From positions 13,946,014-14,010,013 of the forward strand of contig CM028916.1 of assembly GCA_016801845.1 (NCBI GenBank): DNA of 64,000 bases, in the 5' to 3' direction. The position numbers and the translations under genes are program-made. This DNA comes from Polydactylus sextarius. Taxonomy: Eukaryota; Chordata; Actinopteri; Polynemidae. The notes beneath the pieces are model-generated. The model was not told where the DNA came from and did not search any database. It worked only from the letters and a program-made list of their open reading frames with translations. Shown here piece by piece: positions 24,754-36,668 of this stretch. The first letter of the stretch is position 1. Each line of letters opens with the position of its first letter.

Positions 24754-26390
24754 CAACTAATTCAACCAACGGGCGGCGAGGCCAAGACACAGCAGAGTGA
24801 CTGGGGGGAGGACCATCAATAAACAAAACAGTTGTCAACAACTTTGTGACAAAGCCTCCGGTCAGAAGACGAGGGCGATGTATAAATTATTTTTTTACAG
24901 GTTTGACCAGAGCACTTTCGTTATTCCCTACTGAAGGTTTGAGAAAAAAAAAAAGAAAGAAAGAAAGAAAAAGAAAAACGAAGAAGAAGAAATTGTGTAA
25001 GTCATGTATTTAAACTCATCTGTGTTATGAGAAATGGTCAGTTTCATATTTGATTTCATTTAAACGGATAGTAAGTGTTTTTGGCTTCTCTTCTATAGCA
25101 CGCATAGTGTTGAACTGAATTATAGCTTTCAAATCCATTGTATCTTGTATTCAGTAGAGGCATAATTCCAGCAAAATGCAGTGTTGTTTCATGGACTGAC
25201 GCGGGGATGAAAAGGGGATCAGTCCTAAATTGTCATGGGGTTACGTTAAACTAGGGCTGGGTGAGTTACATTAATTGTGACGATCAAAGTGTATAAATAT
25301 TTGTCATCGCTCACGTTCTTATTCATTTTTCTCTGGCTGGTCAGACCATTACGTAACTGTTTTGTTGTCTTTCACTGAAAATGAACATATTTAACGGGGA
25401 TGTTTCTAGAAAACTTTCTCAAACAGTCGATATTATTTAACTAACTCACGATATGAGTAAACATTACACTACATTGTAACTAAACCTGCAGGTAAGTAAA
25501 TACACTGGGGTCCAAGCAACTAACTTGGCTTGGAAGAAAAAAAAATACACAATGATCTTTATGAGGATGTGTCCGTATCACCCAGCCCTGATTGTTTTTA
25601 TTTTGTTTTTTTTAGCTAACTATCTTAATGATTTACACCCTGACTAAAGTCGTGTTTCTGTATAACTTGTTGAACAGACAGTTCGTGACAGGTTATCTGC
25701 TAAACAGAAGAAAAAAAGAAAAAAGAAAAAGAAACTTTCCAAATGTTTATGGCAGCTATTATTCATGCTGCAATCAAAACAGTGTATAAGGATTTACCAT
25801 TGATTCTTAATGTTCATATGACGCACTAATAATGTTCAAGATAATTATACAATGATGGTACAATCAAATTTTAATTGCTAGCCAGTGTACTTATGGGTGG
25901 CATGTTTGGGTAAACAGATGGTGAGGACGTTTGTTTGGTTTGTTTCTCCTTTACAAGTTAATGTTAACAGGCCTGTTTCTGAGGCCGTGTTGTGTAGCGT
26001 TACCTTGATGGGATTTTAATCTTCAATATGTGAAAAACAAACAGGCATACAGTGGTCCTTAATGCACTAAAAAGTGAACTTTTGATTAAGCAAAAACAAA
26101 AAAGTTCACTAAAATGTAAATGAATTAATGTGATATGTTTGAAAAAAGGGGAAAAAAGAAAGAAAAAGAATTATCTTCACTACAAATGAATGAAAGTCCA
26201 GTCTAGTCTACGTCATTAGGTTCAAAAAGTTGACTCTAAATATCGATGCAGTACCTGTTGAATTCTGTACAGATTTGTTCAGTTCATTCTTGTACATAAT
26301 CGCTTGCAGTTGAAACATTTTTGTGCACTCAACCTTGGATTTATTCTCAAATCCTGTTATGTCCTTTGAATTTTAGAATATGAAAATAAA
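24754..26390 (+). other. klhl14: klhl14 3'UTR with polyadenylation signal
   Basis: AT-rich sequence follows the stop codon. A canonical AATAAA is at 26385-26390, and an earlier weak candidate (ATCAATAAACAA) is near 24817. The UTR is interrupted by a MITE-like element at 25252-25591. Because the downstream signal is beyond the MITE, the full-length transcript would carry it. Confidence 0.6.
25252..25591. mobile_element. MITE with AGGGCTGGGTGA terminal inverted repeats
   Basis: The left end TAGGGCTGGGTGAG (25252-25265) and right end ATCACCCAGCCCTG (25577-25590) are inverted copies of about 12-13 bases bounding about 340 bases. The ends resemble the 'AGGGCTGGGCGATA' ends of DNA-transposon MITEs common in fish genomes. 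No coding capacity. The target duplication is not clear. Confidence 0.7.
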
Positions 26391-28513
26391 TTGACTCTTG
26401 ATGATTAAAATAACATTTTAAGTTTTTATTATTTGACATTTCAGATGCAAAAGTAGTGATCTAAATGGGTTTAAATAAACATACACTATTGAAATTAATT
26501 TAAAAAAAAAACATAAAAAAGACATTTCTGACATTTGAGAAGCTGGAACTGAAAAAAGTACTTTTAGGCACAGTTGGTACAGATGATTTAATACTGTTGT
26601 AATTTCACTGGCACAGATAATAAAGACCGACTCTTTACCGTCAGCCTACAAAAATAAAAATAAAATAAAAAAAAAAAACATTGATACAATTAAGCCTGAA
26701 ACCCCTTATAAAAACACACAGTATTACAGTGAGCAGGAGCAGTAAGCATACAAAGTAAATCTGATGTTTACCCTCAGGGCAGCTTCTCATGCCAGACCAC
26801 ATTTGATTTGCCAACCATTTACTACCAACTGTCTGGTGCATCGAACAGGATGCACGTCCCCCAACACATACATACACCTGATGGTTAATTTTATTTTATT
26901 TATTTATTTATTTTTCATCAACAACAGCAGTTTCTATGCTTGGCGTCTTCACTTCATGCTTCCACTTGGCCACATGCCCAGAGGATAAGGCAAGCGATCA
27001 CTTCCTCACAGAGACGATTCTTCTACATGACATAAATCCATCTCTAATTCAAACAACATGGCAGTTAGGACATCAGAAAATACTCACTGTTCTTTATGTC
27101 ACATAATCCTCAGACTCTACTGAGATGCTGCAGTCTCATGACGTCTAAATGTTTCCTTTACAGAAACACTAGCTGTGTGAACCGCAGAAACTGAAAGAGT
27201 AAAAAACAAATCGTCTTATCTGAGACAAAGACGTGAAAAGTCGCCCTCAGGATAAAAATCAAGAGGTTTTTTTTTTTTTTTTATGCAAAGAAATGGAGAC
27301 TGAATGTGAGCGTGTATTAAGTCTTCATTTACCCTTCAGTGTTGTTGGCAGCAGATGGTTTCTGCGCTGCTCTCAGTCCCACTGCTATCACCTCATCCTC
27401 AGCTCAGGGAATACCAGGATTGGTTTAAAATGAACAGAACTGACCTTTTAATTAACTACACAGACCATCATGGCCAAGTTTTAATCACAGAGAAAGAATT
27501 CTCTGTCCTTGGCTCTAGTTTTATAATAGCACAGACACAGGACACACTTTCAGTGTCCTGGGAAGAGTTCAAATAATTCATATACAATATTTAGACAAAC
27601 ATTATATCAAACAGTGCTGAAATTAGTAATTTGAAGTTAAAGTTGCATGTTTTTTCGCACTTAATGAGTTTAAGTGTTATAGAAATGAAAATGGACATTT
27701 TAAGTGCATTCATTTATAGTATTCCTGTGTTTATCAGCTGTAGTCTTTAACTATACCTGTGTGCTATTTGGTTCCTTGGCAGGAAGTGTGAAATATGTTT
27801 TTAGGGCATTTTTTGGATAACAGCTCCCTGCTGCTGCTGCTGCTGCTGCTACTGCTGGAAACAAGATGTTAAGAGCAGTAAGACTGAATCAAAACAGTGA
27901 AGGTGAGGGTTTGATGGTTAAACACCAAGTTGGAACTTGTCATAAAACTGTGGAGGTATGTCACATGGATATTTCATACAGTTTATTTTTATCATAGTCA
28001 CTTTAAATAAAGTAAATGCTGTGAATTATTCTCATTTGGTCAAACATTTCTTTCAAACAGCTTTAGACCCAGTCCTGATTTTGACCTTAAGACCTTCAGA
28101 GAGCAGTGTAACATGAAGATGGAGCTGATGGAGGTTTGTGATTCACAGCCTTTGATCTGACTCTGTGTGTGTATGTGTCAGTTATGCGGCTGTAGTCCAC
28201 CATCTAGTGGTATCTGAGCCCATGTACCTGGTGATCACACACCACCAGCAGATCACTCACTCTGCAGACCTGTTGCATTGATGCTCTTTCAACTCAAAAG
28301 CCCGTTTGATCTATGTCCAGATAAATAACTTCCTGAAGAGAACTCTTTGAGATGAAGTTTGAAGCCTCATTCGTTTTGTCCAACCACAAGAAGTGACTCA
28401 CAACGCGGCAGCCTGCTAAGTGAAGATGATCGGGATTATTTCCATGCTCTTGTCCCCAATGCCTGTTTACGTTCCTGTGAGCTGCACTCCTCTGGCTCTC
28501 AGCCACCCAGCAG
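26391..28513. other. Intergenic DNA between klhl14 and the cacna1e 5' region
   Basis: A second AATAAAG lies near 26619, and a short (CTG)n run at 27828-27850. No gene recognised; open frames on either strand are short and lack splice context. Confidence 0.5.
27828..27850. repeat. (CTG)n trinucleotide repeat
   Basis: About seven to eight CTG units; not in a coding region. Confidence 0.9.
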
Positions 28514-28723
28514 TATTTATAGCAGTACAGCGGCGATCATCACTCAAGGAATCCTCGCGAAAAGCAGCCATCCTCCAAACCCACTGAAGGAAAAAAAGAA
28601 AAAAAAGAAAGAAAGAAAGAAAAAGAGACAAACTTGGACTTAGGTGTGAGAGGGTTGCGTTCAGGCTTCATCAGCACCTGATCCGGACTCTATTGACGAT
28701 GAAGGAGCGCGCGTCACCTCGAG
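28514..28723 (+). promoter_or_regulatory. Candidate core promoter and non-coding first exon upstream of cacna1e
   Basis: A TATA-like TATTTATA at 28514-28521 precedes sequence that ends in a donor, CTCGAG|GTAAAT. An ATG at 28699 opens a short frame, but joining it to the exon at 30.2 kb hits a stop at once, so any such exon would be untranslated leader. A second candidate donor (GACGA|GTGAGT) is at 29522. Which, if either, is used cannot be told from sequence. Confidence 0.25.
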
Positions 28724-30097
28724 GTAAATCTGTCAAATTCATTAATCATTTCATTAGTTAATTGATATGTTCGCTTCCTGTCGCGAGCGCCGCAGTCGTC
28801 CTCTTCCTCCATTGAACATGTTTTTTTTTTTACCATCTATTTCTACTTGTTGTGACTGCTGCTCCGTGTTTTCAATATTAACATTATTGAGATTATTATT
28901 ATTGTTATTATTCATTTCCTTACTTTCTCCAGAGGAATAAAGGAGCAGCATATTAATGAGTAATACCTGTTAAGAGGCTTGTTAATGTATTTCTAAAACG
29001 CACAAATGAGATGAGGGGGTTATGTCTACAGTGGCTGCACTAATTAAAGGCAGGGAGATCACAGAAATGAGAAATTTGAATATGAATTAAAAGAGCATCT
29101 TCATACAAGTGTTTTAACTTTAATGAATGGCAGCCACATATAATGTGGCTCACTGATGCTTGACGTTCACCATTCGTTTCATTTTTGTGAATCACTAACC
29201 TAGATATCACGGAGCCACCCTGCATATCATCTTAGTTTCTTGCCCTTGCTGATACAAGTGACCCACAGGTATCACATATCTTTTCAACTTGCATGGTTGA
29301 GCTAGAAAAAGACAGAAAGAAAGAAAAAGAAATCAGAGGCGAGCACCGTCTGTTAGCAGCATAAAGCTGCCATCAAGCCACCCCTATAAACGGGTGCGCT
29401 GACCTTGTACCCTCTTCCCGGCTTTCAGACAGAAAGGGCGCCGTGCTACCTTTGAAGGGCAGATCTCAACTCAGACTGCGTCCAGTTTCCCTCTCTGTCT
29501 GAGGAGCCCTGCTGCTGACGAGTGAGTCACCGCTCCTTTGCTTCAGCTCTCCCACACTCAGTCATCTTCCTCTCGGCTCCAGCTCAGTGGAAATAGCCCT
29601 TTTTCGTCTGTCTCTCACTGGCTCGCCTTAAACTTGCTGTTTTCCAGCCTTGCCACATCATCTCCCCCATATTCTTCTTGACTCGGTTACACACATGCAC
29701 TTAACTGGACAGTGGCAGCAAACAACAGCAGAGAGGTTCAACTGGTTTGTTATGTTTGTGAGCAAAAGCATGTGACTGAAATGACATACATAAAAAACAT
29801 CTTTCCCTATCAGGCTACTTTTACTAGCCTGACTTTCTGCTTAGTATTGTTCTGCTCACTAGTTAGATTACTAGTTCTGCTGGTGTCAAAGATCAAACTT
29901 ACTGAGGTGATCATTTAGAAAAAGTACAGACAGTGCTTAAGTTTAGCATGTTTCCCACAGGAGCCACAGTTTTGACCTGTAAACACAAAGTCATAGTGTC
30001 CAACATGTACATGACAATCCTTCCAATAGTTGTTAAGACTAAAAAGACAACAAACTCTGAAAGACAAAGACATCAACTTTAAAATGTCAATTAGGGT

Positions 30098-30172
30098 GCA
30101 TGAAAGTCTGTACCAAGTTTGAGAGAATCCATCCAATGATTGTTGAGATATTTCAATCTGAGTGACAAAATG
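30098..30172 (+). repeat. LINE-like 3' tail fragment, copy A
   Basis: The motif GTCTGTACCAAGTTTGAGAG, then AATCCATCCAATGATTG and TTGAGATATTTCAATCTG, resembles the 3' tails of fish L2-type retrotransposons. It also matches a second copy at 61.7 kb in the same orientation. Confidence 0.5.
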
Positions 30173-30245
30173 TCAAATGTATTCTGAGCAGTGTCTGGTG
30201 AAACTCATCCTTTTCCTGTCTCTGTTTTTGTTCACTTTGTAGCAG

Positions 30246-30699
30246 TATGCTGAAACCACCAACGACTGTCGTCCTCTGTAGAGATGCTCACCAGTTCAGA
30301 CCAATCCCTCTCCCTGTCCCTCACCCCCAGCCACCAGTCTCCATCCAGCTGTCGTCCCACACGGCAGATGCATGTCCAGTCCTCCCTGTCTCTGCCAGAG
30401 CCTGAGGCCTGGAGGAGGCCCAGTCCCACCCTGCGTCATGGCCTCGCTCAAGGAGCTCGCTCCTGTTCTCTGCAGGTCCCTCACGCCGTCCCCGAGGACC
30501 TGGGACTGCCCCCCCGAGCGGCCAGCTTCGATGCACCTTACACTCGGGAAGATGGTTTGTCTGATCAGGGTTCGGGTTCTCTGAGCCCCCACGGTATGCT
30601 TCGGCGGCGTGGGGGACTCGTGGAGCAGAAGGACATCATCATGGCTCACCAGGCTCATAAAATCCAGAGCACGCCGCAAGCCCGCAGGAAGGAGTGGGA
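30246..30699 (+). CDS. Coding-type exon, possibly an alternative N-terminal exon of cacna1e
   Basis: The acceptor is TTTGTAGCAG and the donor GGGA|GTAAGT. From ATG 30284 the frame is open for 138 codons plus two bases. It gives a Ser/Pro-rich disordered segment followed by a basic, structured-looking end (QKDIIMAHQAHKIQSTPQAR, then RKEWE). An in-frame TGA at 30251-30253 makes 30284 the first usable start. The donor phase (GA|) fits a possible acceptor TTTGTAG at 36404, just before the canonical cacna1e ATG. GA plus A gives Glu, followed directly by MARFGDES. This would add 139 residues to the channel N-terminus. No other exon of a separate gene was found between here and cacna1e. The alternative is an exon of an unrecognised gene. 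Confidence 0.45.
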
Positions 30700-33600
30700 G
30701 TAAGTATAAAAGAATTTCAGAGGCAATGAATTCCTTTTTAAATTGTTCATGTAAGGATGATGAATCTCCATGGTGGGGGATGAAAGTGCCACGATAAAAG
30801 AACACACATACCATACTACATATGTAATCTAAGCTTTCAGCCTGTTGAATATTTTATTTTGGGGCCATCATTATGAAATTTTTTGAACTTTAATTGAAAC
30901 ATTTTAGTCAACAGAGCTATTTGAGGTCAGATGATGCTTGTCATAGAAACAAAAGCACAGGAGTCAACATTAATGATGTCTATCTCGTATCTACATGTCC
31001 CAGTGAGCTCTACAAGTGAGCAACAGTATAACATGGCATGGAGGAGGAATACAGATAGCATAGAACACTGTTTACATCTCTGCTCTTCTTGCAAATCTTT
31101 GGTGTCTTGTAGAAACGTGACAAACTGACTGCATATAGAACATTACTATTTCCTTAAAGCTTTAGTGTCTTTAGGGCTCATACCTTTATTGTTTCAGGCT
31201 GCATGACCCCCATTAGTCTCCTTTCTAGACGTAGCAGTTGTAGCAGTAGCTGAACTTTTATGTTCTGGCTCAAGTTAACAGGCAGACAAAGTTAGTGTCC
31301 AGTTGAAGGACAGAGTGGAGCATGTGGCAGGTAAAGAGACAGATATTTTCTTCTCTCAGGTGGCAGAGACCAAAACAGAGCTGAAAGGAAAATCAGTTTT
31401 GAATGCTAATGTTGCTTTGTGTTTTACTGAATGAGTAAATAAGCACCTTACAACTTTTTGTAGATGATTATTTGTCAGAGTTGTATTTTCAGCCTTTTCC
31501 ACCATCTCAAAGTGGACGAAATAATACCTTACATATAATAATACATTAAGAGTGTCAACTCTGCTGCTTTTTAGCTCACTGATTGGTTCTCCAGCCCACG
31601 TACTTATTACATGAATGACAGGAACCTTTCTAGTGACCATCATGATATTGCAGAAATTGAGAATCTGCCAATCCACACACTCTTTTTTTTGAGCTGAATA
31701 CCTTGATGAATAGAGTACAAGGCATAATAGTCATATTGTGTGTTCGTATTAGTTTGCTAACAGGTTTGCTGTAGAGAATAATGAACTGACTAATGATTTT
31801 AGAGCCTTCATTGGCCCAGGTGATCAGATCCTGTGTTGCACAGCTTTAAGGGAAATGTTTGAAAGTCACCAAAGCACATTGCGTATGTATTAGGTGTCAA
31901 CTTGTTTGAATTGATTTTCTTCCTTATAACATATATGCAGAATAGAACTTCACAAAAATGGCAGCTTGCGATTGTCTTTTTCATTTCCTTTCTTGGCATG
32001 GAATTAAATTCTTGTGTTTGTGTTGCAGCTACAAAAAGTTGCTCCATTAGGGAATAATGTGAATAATGTCAAACTATGTATTCATCACATCAGTCATGTG
32101 CACTCCTGTTTGCTGAACAACACATCTAAAAGCTTTGTTCCATCGCACTAGTAATAGTCATAAACTCCACTGTGTACTTTTAAGCGGAGCACTAAACGTA
32201 CATTTCAAATAATTAGCCTTTACAGTATTAAGTGTTACACTTATTACATTTGATTTGTTGCTTAGCTACAAAGTACTTAATTCAAAGGGTGCTCCATAGT
32301 AGCGATACATATGCAGATGCCTTTGTTGCAGGCATTGTTACAGTTCCACCAATGAATCACCGAGTCAGTTCGCACTGCTTTCATCAGTTGTGCTGACGTT
32401 TTTTCGTTTTTGTCCTGTTTTTTTTTTTTTTTTTTTAACATCTGTGCAAAAATTATTGGCTGTAATCAGATGCTGGATAGCGCTATTAAAGGCACAGCAG
32501 AGAGTGCTTGTTTGTGAACTTTTGAACTCGGGAGGCACATCGCTCTGATTATCTGCTTCCATCCACTCGAATGTGAAGTGGTACTCTATCAGTATAACCC
32601 CACCCACCCCACACCAACCAGTCCCCCCCTCCTCCAACTCCTCCTCATCCACCTCCTCATCCTCCTCCTTCCCCCCATACTCTGATTTCTCTTAGCATAC
32701 TGTACCTCCACCACCCACTCGCTGTCCACTTCACTGTCACTCTCCCTTTCTCACATGTAGAGAAACACATATTCATCTTTTGTCTTTAACCCATAAAATA
32801 TGAAAATAACAAAAATAAACAAACCAAAACAAGGAGCTAAAACATTTATTTCAGCGTACTACTGTACATGTATTGTACTTATTTGTCCATTAGGGGATGC
32901 TAGGGAATCAGTAGAGGAGCAGCAGGTAAACATCATATGATGTTTTATGAGCTAAACAGAGTTTAGAAAGTGGGGAGTTTGTCAGCAAAATGTTAAATTG
33001 TTTTCTTTTATTAAGACGTGTGAAATATTTATGATATTTGTTAGATTTGAAGGTGGAGGTGCAGAAAAACCACATCACAAGTGAGTCATATCAATCAACT
33101 TGTTGTGTGAGAGTGTTTATTTTCGCTCAAACTTTCTCGACCCGACATTTTGAGCGTGTTCGGTGCTGATGCGCAGATTTGGACGTCTGTTCTGAAACTG
33201 TTAACCAAAAGAAAATAAAAAATCTCAGTGAATGCACAGTGTCACGCCAATCTGCGATGATATAAGCAGCAGTTATTGGTCGAATCAAACTGACATAACT
33301 CACTACTAGAGGATGTCTGTTGCTAGGGAACAGAGAGAAAAATAAAATGCTAAAGCCACTCCAGTCAATGTTGGGTGAAAGCCTGTCTGCAATTATATAA
33401 TGCTCTTCAGAGTTCTGGCACAAAGTACACCCATTAACATTTTAACTCAGAGTGCATGTCACCTGCAGCCGCGCTCCATCTATCTTCCCTTATACAGTGT
33501 TTCTAAAGATGTTTTTCTCTGGACAGTGAACATAAAAACGCTCTCCATGTCACAAAAAATACTATACTCCTGCACACCTTCATCAGCTAATCATGCTCCA

Positions 33601-33884
33601 TTCTGTTCAGGTTCAGCTCATTCAAAGTTTGGTTTAGGCCTTGGGCAAATTAATGTGAGTTTCTCTTCTGTTAGTTTCCGCTAACAGTTTCTACAGCTAT
33701 TTTCAGAAGCCTTTGAGTAGGCTGCGAGAGAAAGCAGAACAAAAGCCCAACACTGTTAAATCAGAAAATCAGACTACATCTGGTCATTTGCGCAGCGTAA
33801 CGGAAGTTCATCGGTGCAGTGGTGACGGATCTGGACAGTAGTCTGTCAGTTTTCCTGTTTGAGGTTGACTGATGACCTTGATGC

Positions 33885-33926
33885 TTGTGTGTGTGTACGT
33901 GTGTGTGTGTGTGTGTGTGTGTGTGT
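33885..33926. repeat. (GT)n microsatellite
   Basis: About 20 GT units with one interruption. Confidence 0.95.
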
Positions 33927-34063
33927 TGGGGAGAAACAGTTTTTTTCTGTAGGAAGAGGTTTCTGTATTGTGCAACATGGCTTTTGTTGGCAGAAATGAA
34001 AAGAACGTAGCAGGAATTCAAGAGAGCTATGTCGCTATGGAAACAACAGCAATGAGAGAGCTA

Positions 34064-34111
<48 letters not shown>
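34064..34111. repeat. (AC)n microsatellite
   Basis: About 24 AC units; forms artefact Thr-His open frames. Confidence 0.95.
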
Positions 34112-34115
<4 letters not shown>

Positions 34116-35502
34116 AATATGTACTGTTTGCAGAGATGGACAAATATTTTTGTTGGCTGTAAAGTAGATGATTTCTTTTTAAATTTTAATGAGTACTTTA
34201 TCTTTGGTTGAAAAGCAGGAAGTGAACGTGACACACGTTCATTTATTGTGCAGATACTTTTATTACAGTGCGTTAACTATGAATGCGCTGCTCTTATTGC
34301 ATGCTAATTATCACCTTTATGCTATTTTTACATTCTCCTTTCTATAGGTCATCGTAGCCTTTTGTGACACGCCCGCCTGCTCAGAAAGAGGGGGTGACTG
34401 AGTCGTGGTTGAGTTTTTAGAGCTCAGTTATGGACTTATTCACACATCCTGTTAATCATTTTTATCCTATTTTATTTTATTTTGCGTCTCCTGCAGATTT
34501 TGACTTGCTTGCCAAGAATAAATTTGCCTTTCTCTCTCTCTCTGTCTCTGTCTTTCTGTCTCTTGGCTCTGATTTTACAACCCCTCTACCTCCTTGTGAG
34601 CCCTAGCACACTTGCCCGTCTGTGATACCTGCTTTGTGCTTTGCTGCACCTTGGAGTCTTGTCCATCAGGCACTCCAGTTTTTTGTGTGCTAGTTTTATA
34701 AACTCACTGATGCTGTGGTTGTTATTTAATTGTGACAAACAGCCGCTCCAGACATGAAACAAACCTCCACAATCATCTTCACCATCACCGTCACCACCCT
34801 TTGGCTGAATAATATCATGTCTGTGGGGGTTGAAGTGGTCATCTGTGGGAAACAGTGGGGAAGGGAGGAGAGCAGCAGATGGAGTGAGAGAGCCCAGTTG
34901 CCTAATGAGGTCTCACTTGTGGCACTGAGTGTGAAAAAGACCCTGCTTTCTTCTGCCTCTCCCTCAAAAAGGGAGCAGCCCTAAGATCTATTTCATGCTC
35001 TATTTTTACTCCTGACTTTTACTCCAATATTAGCACAATGGCCTAGTTTTTAAATGTTTTAATAGTACAAGTCTGCCTCCATTAATGAAAATATGACAAT
35101 GCTGTCGGACTGTCAAATAGTGGGAAGCTTTTAAATGTAGGGAATGAGTCAAGATGATATACGAGGAGCTTCTCTATATGTCATTAGAGCCATTTTTATT
35201 ATTATGCGCTGGCCTCAGCCACACACTTGTTGCCCTTTTTTGTGCACCGACTCTGCCACTATTATTTACTGTTAAATGTACGTTAACACCCCTTTTTCTC
35301 ACCCACAAACATCTTTACATAATTGGTTCCCACACAGCTCTACTGTATATAGATTTCCTTTTTTTTTTTTTGTTGGGAAAACGTTTTTTTCATCCTCAGC
35401 AAACTCTAATTGCTATGGTAACAAAAATACACGTCCCCCCTCCTCTCCACCAGCTTTCATTCAGATGGATGGCTTGAAATCGCCATCATGAAATGTTACT
35501 GT

Positions 35503-36405
35503 GGGAGGTGGGAGTTGGAGGAGGAAGAGGATGGGGAGGAGGAGGAAGAGAGGGGTGATGGTGGTGGTGGAGGGGGGGCGCCGGTGCTTGTCGTCCGTGA
35601 GTGCCTGATAATTTAACAGCAGGTGATGAGACTGTAAGATCCAGCAATCCAAGCAGCTCTCTTGCTACATGTTGTGTGGGTTTTTTTTTTCCTTATGAGA
35701 TTTTTCAGGGGTTTTTCCTCATTTTTTTTTTTAAATGAGATTTTCCCTCTTGTCAAGTTTCCCGCGGGGGTCGAGAAGATGCGTGAAGTTTGCCAAGACT
35801 TCCCTCGGATCTCTGTATCTGATGAGCGCAGAGTAGCTTTCGATTTGTCGGATCAAAACGAGCTTGGATGTTGAACATTAGAGCATGTTTAAGGTTTAAA
35901 CTCGGTGGATCTTCCTTCTTCTTCTTCTTCTACTTCTTCCTCCTCCTCCTCTTTCTCTTCTTCTTCTTTTCCTTCTCTTTCTTCTCCATTTCCTGAGTTT
36001 AGAGACGCGCACGCATTAAAAGTTGTTCAGAGCTGATCGGTGAACAGATGGGATAAGAAGAGATGCTGAGTGTTTGCAGTCAGTGCGCCTGAGTCGACAG
36101 GAAATAAATGGATGACTTTTTCATAATATAACAGCAAAGCTGAATGATAAAATCCTTTTTTGTTTTCTTGTGGATATGGAGTGATAGGAATCTTCAACTT
36201 TTTTTTGTTTTTTTTTTTTGTTTGTTTGTTTTGTTTTTTGTTTCTGGGGGTGAATCTTCGAAAAGCCGTCGGTGGATTGAAGGTGGATCTTTTTTTATTT
36301 TTTCCCTCCTTCCCTCTTCTCGCTTATATCTCCACTTTACATTGAATCTTATAAGAAGTCGTCCTGGGTTGAAACAGTCTTTCAAAGTCCTCATCTCTTT
36401 GTAGA
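35503..36405 (+). promoter_or_regulatory. cacna1e: cacna1e proximal promoter and 5'UTR region
   Basis: It begins with a purine-rich, G-quadruplex-prone block (35503-35581) ending in GGCGCCGG. A pyrimidine (CTT)n tract follows at 35910-35988, then T-rich sequence. The stretch just before the ATG is T/C-rich and ends CTTTGTAG at 36404, so it could be either plain leader or a splice acceptor. The ATG context (A at -3, G at +4) is strong. Confidence 0.45.
35910..35988. repeat. (CTT/CCT)n polypyrimidine tract
   Basis: About 80 bases of imperfect CTT and CCT units upstream of the cacna1e start. Confidence 0.9.
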
Positions 36406-36668
36406 ATGGCTCGGTTTGGAGACGAGTCAGCTCCCAGCACGGTGGACTCCGGGGATGGAGACGTGGAGCGCGGTGGGGACGCGCAGGACGCGGCGGCGGC
36501 GGGACTCACGGCTTCAATGAAACAAGCGAAGGCTCAAAGGGCCCGGACCATGGCTCTGTACAACCCCGTCCCTCACCGGCAGAACTGCCTCACCGTCAAC
36601 AGGTCGCTCTTCATATTCGCAGAGGACAACATCATTAGGAAATACGCGAGGCGGATCATTGAATGGCC
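36406..36668 (+). CDS. cacna1e: cacna1e exon 1
   Basis: Encodes residues 1-87 and two bases of 88: the cytosolic N-terminus, ending RKYARRIIEWP. It ends at a U12-type donor, GGCC|ATATCCTT; the open frame that runs on to about 36920 is intronic. Joining to exon 2 restores WPPFEYMILA. Confidence 0.93.

Larger units (their letters stand above)
30700..35500. other. Non-coding DNA between the candidate N-terminal exon and the cacna1e start
   Basis: Contains GT and AC microsatellites (33885-33926, 34064-34111) and a C-rich stretch at 32598-32680 that would be G-quadruplex-prone on the minus strand. Otherwise it is AT-rich sequence with no supportable exon. Confidence 0.5.

Noticed and set aside
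30296..30814. Minus-strand 172-residue open frame
   Set aside because: Antisense to the candidate N-terminal exon. It has no acceptor or donor on the minus strand, and the plus-strand reading has good splice sites.
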